NCBI RefSeq assembly: GCF_900497805.2
Contig: NW_020940358.1
Span: 30,883,948-30,947,947, forward strand
Direction: 5' to 3'
From: Vombatus ursinus
Taxonomy: Eukaryota > Chordata > Mammalia > Diprotodontia > Vombatidae
DNA length: 64,000 bases
The translations under genes were made by a program, and so were the position numbers. Shown here piece by piece: positions 1 to 10,114 of the stretch. The stretch's first letter is position 1, and each line of letters starts with the position of its first letter. The notes below the pieces were generated by a model that did not search any database, was not told where the DNA came from, and worked only from the letters and a program-made list of their open reading frames with translations.

Positions 1-130
1 TTATCTGAAGATTTTGATACAAAGATTTTTTTCCCTATTTGACTGTCTCTTTTTATCATAGATTCATTAATTTTGTTTGTGCAGAAACATTTCAATTCCA
101 TATAATCAAAATGTCCAGAATTACCTTTCT
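1..130 (-). mobile_element. Old L1 ORF2 fragment
   Basis: On the minus strand this matches the ORF2 part that precedes the C-terminal domain in the better L1 copies of the window (compare tttgtttgtgcagaaaca here with tttgtttgtgcaaaaact near 1940). It is divergent and short. Bases 131-234 between it and the next L1 piece carry nothing I recognise. Confidence 0.5.
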
Positions 131-234
131 TCTAAAAGTACATTTTGATTATGACCACAAATATCAACAAACATGAACATTTCAATTTACAGAGATGAAA
201 AGAGGATAGTATATGATAATTTGTCATTGATGAT

Positions 235-779
235 CTTTTCTTTCTTTTTTCTTTTGGATCTCTTACTGAGTACCTACTACCTTCTGCCCTAACTGCTTTC
301 CATCCCCTAGAAGCTCCTCCTTATTCTATGTATAGTCAAACAAAACAAATTCACACATTAGTCATCTTTGAAAATGTTTATCTCATTTTGCATTTCTAAT
401 CTGTTACTTCTCTGCCAAAGAGGTGGGAAGAGGGGCAGCTAGGTGGCGCAGTGGATAGAGCTCCTGCCTTGGAGTCAGGAGGACCTGCCTTCAAATCCAA
501 CCTTAGACACTTGACAGGTACTGGCTCTATGACGCTGGGCAAGTCACTTAACCTCAGTTGCCTCAGCAAAAAGCGAAAAACAAAAAAACCAAAGAGGTAG
601 GAAGTATGCTTCATCAGTCTTCTGAACTTGTGATTAGTTATTCACGATCATAATTCTTACATCTTTCAGAGTTGCTTTGCTTTGCATTATTTTAGTTGTA
701 TAAATCACTCTGAGTTCTCTTCACTCTGTATCAGTTTATAGATATCTTCCTAAGTTTCTCTGAATCCATACTTTTTGTC
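235..779 (-). mobile_element. Older L1, 3' UTR half (split by a younger L1)
   Basis: Reverse-strand 3' UTR and extreme ORF2 end of an old L1/HAL1-like element, recognised by the order of blocks typical of L1 tails (aacaaattcacacatta, then tcatcagtcttctgaac, then the 'ctctgaatccata' block that precedes 'catttcttatagca'). A SINE sits inside at 432-588. The element stops at 779 and resumes at 3058, where a younger L1 was inserted; the 9-base CTTTTTGTC is duplicated at 771-779 and 3058-3066. Confidence 0.75.
432..588 (+). mobile_element. tRNA-headed short SINE (WALLSI/WSINE-like)
   Basis: Begins ggggcagctaggtggcgcag, carries a tRNA-like B box (ttcaaatcc), the gcaagtcacttaacc block and an A-rich tail. 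Flanked by a 16-base duplication CCAAAGAGGTGGGAAG (415-430) and CCAAAGAGGTAGGAAG (589-604), one mismatch, so both ends of the insertion are defined. It landed in the older L1 3' UTR. The family name is from memory. Confidence 0.9.
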
Positions 780-3057
780 TTTTTTTTTTAAGGAAAGAGT
801 TGTGTGTTTTTTTTTTTATTTCTTTTGATTTATCAACCATCACTTCCATATGCTTTTGAGTTTAAATTTTTCTCCCCCTTCCTCCCCACCATGCTCCCCA
901 AGATGGCTCACAATCTGATATCGGCTAAACATATACATTCCTATTAAACATTTTCACATTAATGGTGTTCTGAGTAAGAATTAGAACCAATAGGAGGAAC
1001 CACCATAAAGAGGAAACAAAACTCAACAGAAGAGAAAAAAAATAGCAAACAGTATGCTTCAATCTGCATTCAAATTCCATAGTTCTTTCTTTGGATGTAT
1101 ATAGCATTTTCCATCACGAGGCCTTTGGAGATGCCTTAGATCCTTGTATTGCTGGGAAGGGTTAAGTTTATCAATGTTAGTCATTGCACAATGTGGCTGT
1201 TATTGTGTACAACATTCTCTTGGTTCTGCTCACTTCACTCAGCATCAGACCATACAAATTTTTCCAGGTTTTTCTGAAATCAGCCTGTTCATCATTTCTT
1301 ATAGCACAGTAGTATTCCATTACATTCGTATACCATAACTTGTTCAGCCATTCCCCAGCTGATGGGCATCCTCTCAGTTTCCAATTCTTTGCTGCCACAA
1401 AAAGAGCTGCTATAAATATTTTTGTACATGTGGGTCCTTTTCTCATTTGTATGATCTCTCTGGGATACAGCCCTCGGAGTGCTATTGCTGGGTCAAAGAG
1501 TATGCATATTTTGATAGCCCTTTGGGCATAGTTCCAGATTGCTCTCCAAAATGGTTGGATCATTTCACAACTCCACCAACAATGCATTAGTGCTCTAATT
1601 TTCCCACATCTTCTCCAACATTTATCGTTTTCTTGTTTTGTCATCTTGGCCAATCAGATAGGTGTGATGTGGTACCTCAGAGTTGTTTTGATTTGCATTT
1701 CTCTAATCAATAATGATTTAGAGTATTTTTTCATATGACTATAGATGGCTTTAATTTCTTCATCTGAGAACTGCCTGTTCATATCCTTTGACTATTTATC
1801 AGTTGGGGAATGACTTGTATTCTTATAAATTTGACTTAGTTCTCTATATATTTTAGAAATGAGGCCCATATCAGAGACACTGGTTGTAAAAATTCTTTCC
1901 CAATTTTCTACCTTCCTTCTAATCTTGGTTGCATTGGCTTTGTTTGTGCAAAAACTTTTCAACTTAATGTAATCAGAGTTATCCATTTTGCTATTCATAA
2001 TGTTCTGTATCTCTTGTTTGGTCATGAATTCTTCTGTTCTCCATAAATCTGATAGGTAAACTATTCCTTGCTCTCCCCGTTTGCTTATAGCATCAGCTGT
2101 TATATCTAAATCATGAACCCATTTTGACTTTATTTTGGTATATGGTGTAAGATTTTGATCAATGCCTGGTTTCCGCCATACTCTCCTCCAGTTTTCCCAG
2201 CAGTTTTTTTCAAAGAGTGGGTTCTTATCCCAGAAGCTGGGGTCTTGGGGTTTATCAAATAATAGATTACTATAGTCATTGACTACTGTGTCTTGCATAC
2301 TTAACCTATTCCACTGATCTACCACTCTGTTTCTTAGCCAGTACCAAGCAGTTTTGATGATTGCTGCTTTATAATACAATTTAAGATCTGGAATGGCTAG
2401 GCCACCTTCCCCTGCATTTCTTTTCATTAGTTCCCTTGATATTCTGGACCTTTTGTTCTTCCAAATGAATCTTGTTATTATTTTTTCTAACTCTATAAAA
2501 TAATTTTTTGGTAGTTTGATTAGTATGACACTGAATAAGTAAATTAGCTTAGGTAGTCTTGTCATTTTTATTATATTAGCTCGGCCTACCCATGAGCACC
2601 TGATGTTTTTCCAGTTATTTAGATCTACTTTATTTGTGTGAAAAGTGTTTTGTAATTGTGTTCATACAGTTCCTGGGTTTGTTTCAGGAGGTAGACTCCT
2701 AAATATTTTATAATGTCTACAGTAAGTTTAAATGGAATTTCTCTTCCTATCTCTTGTCGTAAGGCTTTGTTGGTAATATATAGAAATGCTGATGATTTAT
2801 GTGGGTTCATTTTATAGCCTGCAACTTTGCTAAAGTTGTTTATTATTTCAAGTAGTTTTTTACTTGATTCTCTAGGATTCTCTAAGTATATCATCATGTC
2901 ATCTGCAAAGAGTGATAGCTTTGTTTCTTATTTGCCTATTCTAATACCTTCAATTTCTTTTTCTTATTTCTAAAGCTAATGTTTTCAGTAAGATATTGAA
3001 CAACAGTGGTGATAATGGACATCCTTGTTTCACCCTTGATATTATTGGAAATGCTTC
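780..3057 (-). mobile_element. L1 LINE, 5'-truncated, ORF2 C-terminal half plus 3' UTR
   Basis: About 2.28 kb. Reading on the minus strand, it enters ORF2 inside the reverse transcriptase: LSLFADDMM (catalytic FADD at about 2892-2909), then the thumb region, then the cysteine-rich C-terminal segment (MHCWWSCEMIQPFW near 1570). The long open pieces lie at 2625-2897, 1792-2565 and 1177-1653, broken by frame shifts and by a TAG at 1792-1794. The 3' UTR (about 830-1130) ends in a T-rich run on the plus strand (poly-A). A 9-base TSD, CTTTTTGTC, brackets it. The RT fingers, endonuclease and ORF1 are absent, so it is dead on arrival. Confidence 0.95.
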
Positions 3058-3565
3058 CTTTTTGTCATTTCTTACAGTTCAATAATATTCTATTGCATTC
3101 ACATACTGGAATTTGTTTAGTCATTCCCAAACTGTTGTGTGCTGCACTTTGTTTTCAGTTTGTTGCAATCACAAAAAGTGCTGCTGTAAATATTTTTGTA
3201 CAGATTGGTCATTTCCTGCTGTCTCCTCTTTGGGATAGTCTAATGTAGTGGTAATGTTGGGTCAAGGTGCATGCACAGTTTAGTGGCTTTTTGGGATATA
3301 GTTAATAAAATGCTTTCCCAGAATAGTTTGATTAATTTACAACTCTAACAATAGTGCATTAACGTGCTGATCCTCTCAAAACCCCTGTAACAACTGCCAT
3401 TTTTCTCTTTTGTCATTTTTGCCAATCTCATGGATGTGAGGTAGAATCTTAATTTAGTTTGCATTTCTCTTTAGTGATTTGGAGCATTTTGTTATAGGAG
3501 TACTGATAGTTTGCCTTTCTTCTTTTGAAAACTGTCTGTTTGGCACATTAGTATACTGTTTGGTA
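3058..3565 (-). mobile_element. Older L1, ORF2 end half (continuation of 235-779)
   Basis: Resumes the older L1 directly after the younger insert: tcatttcttacagttcaat (3064 on) is the diverged form of tcatttcttatagcacagt seen in younger copies. Homology continues through the ORF2 C-terminal region to about 3560. Many changes and small indels mark it as clearly older than 780-3057. Confidence 0.75.
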
Positions 3566-3589
3566 GATCTGTGAATTCATTTAGTCATT

Positions 3590-4250
3590 CTGGAAAGTAA
3601 TTTGGAACAGTACCGCCAATGTCACTACACTATGTCTGTTCCCTTTGATTCAGTGAAACCACTACTAGACTTTTACCCAAAAAAGTTAAAAAAAAAAAAA
3701 AAAAGGAAAAGGGCCCATGAGTACAAAAATATTTATCATAGCTCTTTGTGTAATATCAAAGAACTGGAAACTAAGGGTGAGAAGTGCCCACCAATTGGGG
3801 AATGAATGGCTGAACAAATTATGACATATGAACATAATGGAATGATGTTGTGTCCTAAGAAATCAAAAGAGAGTTAGTTTCAGAGAAACCCGGAAATACT
3901 TGCATCAAGAGATGCAGAATGAAGTAAGCAGAACCAGCAGAACCATTTATACAAAAACAACATGGTAAAGAAAAACAACTTTGAAAGACTGAATAACTCT
4001 GATCAGTGTAATGACTAGCCATGATTCCAGAGGACTGCTCATAAAACATGCTGTTATCCACCTCCTGATTCAGACATGATGGACTCAAGATGCAGAAGAG
4101 ACATACATTTTGGACATGGCCAATGTGAAGATATAATTTTACTTGAATATACTTTTCTGAAACACAGGTTTTGTATTTCTTTCAGGAGGTGGGGAGAAAA
4201 TTGGGCAGAAGAGAGGTAAAGCGTCAGTGGGGTTAACTAAATTTAAAAAA
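3590..4250 (+). mobile_element. Old L1 ORF2 end and 3' UTR, opposite orientation
   Basis: Plus-strand copy of the L1 C-terminal region. A frame at 3602-3805 contains YKNIYHSSLCNIKELE, matching TKIFIAALFVAAKNWK of the younger L1, followed by 3' UTR-like sequence to about 4250. A run of about 17 A lies at 3688. Because its content overlaps that of 3058-3565, the pair is two insertions and not a single inverted one. Confidence 0.75.
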
Positions 4251-4467
4251 AAAGAAGAGGACACTTAAGCATTTAAAAAACACATAGAACAGAACAAAGA
4301 TTATTATGTAACAGTGCAGCTTTGAAAATAGCATGTTAAGCTTATATACTTAAAATGAAAAGCAAGCTGCTTATATTACAAATTTGCATAGGCCTGGAGT
4401 TTTACTCCAGGGTTTCTGAAATTTCACCTCCAAAATCCATCATTAGAGATCATAGAGATCCCACAGG

Positions 4468-4474
4468 AATCAAT

Positions 4475-4525
<51 letters not shown>

Positions 4526-4560
4526 GTCTCTCTCTCTCTCTCTTTCTTTCTCTCTCTCTC
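4468..4560 (+). repeat. (TC)n microsatellite
   Basis: About 90 bases of TC repeats with a few TG and TT interruptions. Confidence 0.95.
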
Positions 4561-4665
4561 GGCTTTATTGATTCTAAAGCCAATGATCTTTCCAGCACCT
4601 AGCATTGTGCTAGTGACATACCGTTGACACTCTACTGGTTGAATTGAATTGAATTCTCTGCACCA
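4561..4665 (+). mobile_element. Possible L2 3' tail
   Basis: Contains ttccagcacctagcattgtg and a ttgaattgaattgaatt run, both typical of the L2 3' end in this window (compare 51700-51760). It is short and diverged. The stretch 4666-5284 that follows holds nothing I recognise. Confidence 0.4.
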
Positions 4666-5284
4666 AATTGCCTCCCTTGGAGCAGAGGGTTTCTTCTCTG
4701 GTTAGGATGTGTTCTGTCGGGCTAAAATCCTCTCTGTTAAATTTGACCCAAGTCCCATTTCTTCCTTGACCATTCCACACCACTGATATATCCATTCTTT
4801 GAATTTCTGTAACGCATATTTTAGTACTTAATTATTATTTATTTATTTTTTAATATGTGTATGAGTCCTGTTTCCCCAACTACGGGCTAGGAAACATATC
4901 TTATACTTCTTTTTGTACCTACCACCTGCAATGTTGAGGAATTTTTAGTTGGGTGGGTGTTTGTCTTCCCAATTGCTTTAGAGTATCTTTAGTCTTCTCC
5001 TTCTCTTTCCACTTGCCGTGGAAATGTAAGCAGTTCTTTTATCGTTTCAGTATTTTCCAATGCCTTAGAAATACTGTCTTTGATTATGCAGTAGTAATAT
5101 GTGACAGTATTGTATGTGATAATACAATAGTATATGTGAGAACAACATTTTTTAAACTCATTTTTACTTATAGTTTTTGTCTAGGCTAGTGCTAAAATAG
5201 AAAATACATACTAGTTGAAAAAATAAATATATCACCTCCTCCAGAAAAACCCTAACACTACTTAAAATATCTTTTCTCTTCTAG

Positions 5285-5330
5285 GAGTTATTCTTCACTA
5301 ATGAAGTCTGAGAATATGTCTTCAAATCAG
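5285..5330 (+). CDS. Candidate penultimate coding exon of an unidentified host gene
   Basis: Seen: a 46-base block preceded by a strong polypyrimidine tract and AG (tatcttttctcttctag, ending at 5284) and followed by CAG|gtatat (donor at 5331). Read with its first G closing a split codon, it gives SYSSLMKSENMSSNQ and ends on a complete codon, so the next exon must start in phase 0. The block at 8812 does so and stops after nine codons. Inference: these could be the last two coding exons of a gene running left to right; the serine/asparagine-rich, acidic end would suit a disordered C-terminus. I do not recognise the protein. The alternative is chance, since exon-like blocks this short occur at random; the matched phase and the lack of young repeats nearby raise the odds. 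Confidence 0.42.
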
Positions 5331-8181
5331 GTATATTCCAGGTTGTTTGCTTTAATATCGTACCTTTAAGTGAGCTTGGTTTAAAATAATTTGTTTAGGA
5401 ATAATTGAATGCTTATTGGTGATATCCCTGATTATATTCCTCTTACAGACTAGTTGGCATCTGTTTTACACTGGGGCTGGATTCTGTTATCTTTAAGCCT
5501 CAGTTTTAATCTTTGCTCCTCCTTATTGGACTTTTAAAAATGAAATTATTATGGATGTCCATTGTAAGTGATCTTTTAGGGCCTTTTCTGTTTATTTTCC
5601 CCCTGCCCTTCTCTGCCTTGGTCACACAAGAATGTTTATTATTTGTCTTTTTAATTTTTTCTATACCCATGTGGTAGTATATTCTTCCTAGAAGTAAATT
5701 CAGAAACAAAATTTTCATCTGAACTAAAAAAATTCAGTAGCAGTATTAGTGTTCACATTCATTTGCTACCCAAAGGAGGTTTTTTTTAACTCTTGGGGTC
5801 ATAAATTCCAGCCAGAACAAAAAAGAAAGCATGCTGTGTACTCTAACTGTGCTAACCATGCCTTTTGGAGAAGGAACACAACTGCTAGATAGAAAAAGAA
5901 ATGAACCTACAGTCAGCAGAACTGGTTTTGAATCCCAATTCTGTGACTAATTAGCACTCTTATTTGGGGCAGGTTACTGTCTCCTCCGAACCTCAGTTTC
6001 TTTTTGAGGTGAAGATCATAATATGTGCATTATTTAATCATCTCACATACTATGAGGGAAACATTCTGTAAAATACAGCGCCTGTAACTTTTGTCAAAGA
6101 CTTGAAGAATCTCATAAGAATTGCTTTTCCCAGGATTTCTTTTGAAACTTTTTTAAGTGGGGTTGCTTAACAGTTTATATCCTTTGCAAAACATTGGAAT
6201 TAATGCTCCTAGAAAACTAGCATTTGTAGAACTATGGCATATGTTTTAGTAGTTTTATTTGTATGCCTTTGACTGTTGGGTAAAATATTAGAACCATTTA
6301 TAAAAAGTATTTAAGACCCTGTTAATAACTTATTCTACTTCTGAAAGATTAGTAAGGCCAATAGTCTCATTTGTGCTGTTATGAAGCACTCACACCCATT
6401 TGGATAAGAAAGTTAGTTTCAAACCCAAAGTAGAGAGTTACGTTAGAACCCCTAGTTAAGGGTCTATGCATGCCCCTGGTGCTGCTTTCATACAAAGGAT
6501 CCATGTCAACAAGTAATACATATTTATCACTTGGGGACCCTGTGCTTGGAGTTCTTGAAGCTATCCTGCTGAAAATCCCAAGTCCAAAATCAACGTTGTT
6601 TATAAAAGCTCCCTGTTATTTGTTGTATGAAGAATGTTTCTGGCTGAATTTCATCAGAATCTGGATCCCAGCTTGTGTTGTGACCTCAAACATTTTCATG
6701 CCAAGCATTAGTGAATAAAAACTTTTGGACATTGTGCCAGAATTAATCTGGAACTTTTAATATCCCATCTGATTAGTGACGATGTTTAAAACCACCATGC
6801 TGAGAAATGTAATTTATAGAGCATGGGGTTTTATCCCTTGTGATCCTCTTTCCTCTCTTCCCTTCCTCTCCTTGTCCTCCCTGCTTTCCATCCTCGTGCT
6901 TCTCTTGTGCTTCCTCCTTTTGCAGGGGTCGCCAGGCTTGATCTTTTATACCAGGTTTGGATCTGGTTCGAGTTTCCAAGAAAGAACTGAACCAAATTAA
7001 TTAACATCTCAAATTGTAAGGCACAAGGAATTATTGTGCCTTTCCTACCCTCAACTCCTCCATGCCTTATCTTATAAATATATGGCAAAAATAACAGCAA
7101 CAAATCTGATTGCTATGTTAAAACATTTACTGAGCTCAACAGAAGCATTTAGACATAGACCAATAGTAATTAAAAGCACCACTAAGCCCCAATTGTAGGA
7201 TCTAGCCTCTAAGGAATTTTCACTGTCATCAGTTAAATCTCTTGAATTAAAAAATTTTAGTCCATCAGTTTGTTTGAAGTTGGCCTGTAAAAGATTCTGT
7301 AGGCCCTCCATTTAAGGTTGTCTTCAACTTTGGTGACACTTTTATTTCAGTTTGGTACCTGAATGAATAATAGAAAATCAATTTTCTTCTCATAGTTTCT
7401 CCAGAAAAAAGTACAGTCTCTCACAGTGTCTAGATGTCAAACAAATACCTGTATTATTCTGCCTTTTATATTTATATGTCCAGAGTTGACACGTGATAGA
7501 TTTTTCCTGTGGTTTAACTAACTGTACTGATTGTAGCGGACCATAGACTAAAATCCACAGGTGAACACCAGACTTCTCAGTGTTCTTGACCTTCATTCCT
7601 CTCTGTCCAAACTACTAAGAAGCCACAAAATGATTGAGTTTTTAGCATGGAATCTCTTTCTCTTTCCTGCGTAGCCCTATAGTGAAAAAGCTTGAAGAGC
7701 AGGGCTTTAAGACAGGAAGGGCAGCAAGAACCATGTACATAAAGTAAATGGCACTGAGTTTCTGACAGACTAGAAATTACAACCACAGTGTGCATTATTA
7801 CCTCCAAAATTGTCAGCTTGGAAGAGTCAAGCATTATCCCAGTGATACTTTCATTTGCTCAAACTGTTTTTGAAACTTTGCTTTGGGAATTTCCTTTGGA
7901 GCTCATTTGTGAGCCACACACAAGAAAATCAGTATTACTGTTCTGCAGAGACATCTCATTTTTTAACCAAAAAATGGTATTCCCCAAATTGAATCATCTT
8001 CCATATTTATCAGACTTGGTTACTAATGATTTGGATATTTCAGAGAAATCAAAGCCCCACTCCCCCACACAGGGCAAAAATATGCAGTTAGGGTGATATT
8101 CAAAAGCATATAACACAGGCCTTAAAAGGGAGTTTCCAAAGAGGAATTCTAGAAATATTTTTGAAAAATAACACTGTAACA
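5331..8181 (+). other. Repeat-poor stretch, possible intron
   Basis: If the flanking exon calls are right, this is an intron of about 3.5 kb (5331-8811). It holds an old MIR at 5900-6080 and, at its right, a CORE-SINE (8182-8425). Reading frames of 70-100 codons occur (for example 7788-8096 plus) but have no motif or homology that I can see. No L1 or young SINE is present, unlike the flanks. Confidence 0.4.
5900..6080 (+). mobile_element. MIR/CORE-SINE, old
   Basis: Plus-strand MIR pattern: ttgaatcccaattctgtgac, then a CORE-like gcaggttactgtctcc, then cctcagtttc and a diverged gtgaagatcataata tail region. Weakly conserved. Confidence 0.55.
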
Positions 8182-8425
8182 GTAATAATAGTTAGCATTT
8201 ATACAGTATTTTAAAGTTTATAAAGCATTTTACATTTTATTTCCTTTGAGCCTTACAACAATCCTGTGAGCTAGGTGCTGTTGTTATCCTCATTTTACAC
8301 ATGAGGAAACTGAGGCTTAGATGAAGTTACATGCCCATGGTTTCGCAGCTAATAAATGTCTGAGGCAGGATTTGAACTAAGGCCTTCCTGACTCCAAATC
8401 CCCTATTCTACCTAGCTGTCATAAT
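8182..8425 (-). mobile_element. CORE-SINE (MIR/THER1-like)
   Basis: Reverse-strand element: tagcatttatacagtatt (tail), attttacacatgaggaaactg (CORE side), gaactaaggccttcctgactc and ctacctagctgtc (tRNA-like head). Essentially full length and moderately diverged. Confidence 0.85.
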
Positions 8426-8811
8426 ATTTGGAATAAGAACGTATGGCTTTATCAGAGTAACTACTTTGAAAGGGCATGACACTTATTTGGAAAAAATTCT
8501 GGTGTGTTTGATTTAAAAAAATCACAGTACACTTTGTCTAGTGCTGAACTAGGTAATGCCTTTGATAATTTGGAGCACACAAGTTCACTTGCAGTCATCT
8601 GACCTCTTTTGCCACCCTAGAAAATAGCTACTAGCCCAGTTGGAGTAATTTGGAGTTGATAAAGAGGGATGATTATTGAATTGCTTATGAACAACCAGGG
8701 AAGGAGGAGAGGGGTATGTGGATGGTTAAAAAAAAATTAAAGTGTGAATTAAAAAATTTGGAAGTCTTCATTTTCAAGACCACTATAATGGTTTCACTAT
8801 TCTTTTCACAG

Positions 8812-8841
8812 GATGGCAATGATTCAGATGAATTCATGTGA
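8812..8841 (+). CDS. Candidate last coding segment with stop, same unidentified gene
   Basis: Seen: acceptor ttcactattcttttcacag ends at 8811; the block then reads GAT GGC AAT GAT TCA GAT GAA TTC ATG TGA, that is DGNDSDEFM and stop (8839-8841). Phase 0 matches the donor at 5330. The sequence downstream is unique and non-repetitive, as expected for a 3' UTR. I do not recognise this C-terminus. Confidence is limited because only nine codons are available; the call depends on the pairing with 5285-5330. Confidence 0.42.
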   Translation, partial: DGNDSDEFM

Positions 8842-10114
8842 ATGAAGAAAACGGACTTTTGTCAATTTTTGGACAGATACAGACATTTTGCTTTTCGGAT
8901 GTGTTCTGCATACCAAAAAACTCACCTAAAACCTACACGAATATCATTAACTTTGGAGATTTGAGAACTTGATTCAGTTTTTGTTTGTGGAAAACGATCC
9001 CATGTATAACACTGGAGCTTGGAGACAGGGAGGATTTAGCTTTAAGAATGAGGAAATGTTTGTACCAGAAGAACATGTCTTGGCTCCTCATGAGAGTTGG
9101 CTCTCCTTGCTCTTGGGATAGGTTTCCAAAATAACTAATTTGGGGAAGTATTTGTATTGCTGTGTTATTTCCCTGGAAAAAAAAAAAAACCCCAACATAT
9201 CATAGAAGACCCGCCTATTTTGTAAAATTCACCTCCTGTGTATGTTTTGTATGGTAGAATGGGGCATTTGGAGAGAATGTTTTCTCACATTCACCATTTA
9301 GAAATGGATATGTATGTGGTTTGAAATGACAGGAATTTGGGCCTGTGCTTTTTTGAACTAAGGTAATTAAGAGGGACTTGATTACTCTTTATATTGCTCA
9401 CCTTGTTCAAGAAAAGATTTAATATGCATGTTCCGTTGTCATTTCTTATCCTATCAGCCTAGTGATCCTGTGATCTCTTAGTCAAACTCTGGGTTCTAGC
9501 TTTTTTAAGACAAAGGAAGTCATCCATTGACCATCATAATACTATTATATTAAAAGGAACAGTCAGTGATCCTTGAGATTGGAATTCATGCCAGTTTGCA
9601 TCAGCAGACGCTCAACTCTGGCCACACATACAGATTCTAGGCTTTCTTCTTATCATTGGAGTATCTGAGACCTCAGTCTTATTTGCCCTAGTCTGGTTTA
9701 ATGAGGCATGCCATCCACCCAAAAAACCTTCCTTGTTTCTGGGGTTTTTTAAGTGCAATGATCTCTGTCCTCTCTGAATATGCTTCAGGATCTATTATTT
9801 TAAAAACCCTATGGCAACCAAAGCATGATGATAGTATTAGGGATTTACTAAGAGCAGCTAGATAACATAGTAGTGGGAGGGTGGTGCTGTCCAAACCTCT
9901 TTCTAGGGCTGTAATCCTCATTTCAAAGGGGAGCCTTGTCTTTAGGGTTCTTGCCCAGTGAATATAGCACAATGCGGGTATGATACCAGAAAAAAAAATT
10001 GGAAATTTAATGAGTTGAACAATCAATGGGCCAGCTTTGTTTTCTTGAAGTAGTAGGATTGCTCTTTATAGTTGTAACACCAGACTCTAGATTTCTCCCT
10101 TGATCTGGAATAAA
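8842..10114 (+). other. Possible 3' UTR of the candidate gene
   Basis: Unique sequence following the stop at 8839. A poly-A-signal hexamer AATAAA lies at 10109-10114 and another at 11274-11279; either could end the transcript. An A run at about 9178-9190 is internal. Without transcript data the end is not fixed. Confidence 0.3.

Noticed and set aside
3058-4250. One L1 with a 5' inversion (twin priming)
   Set aside because: The two opposed parts cover overlapping sections of the element, which one inverted copy cannot do; two insertions are needed.
6773-7103. Basic/glutamate-rich minus-strand frames
   Set aside because: They read the complement of a C/T-rich stretch (6840-6930); composition bias explains the open frames.
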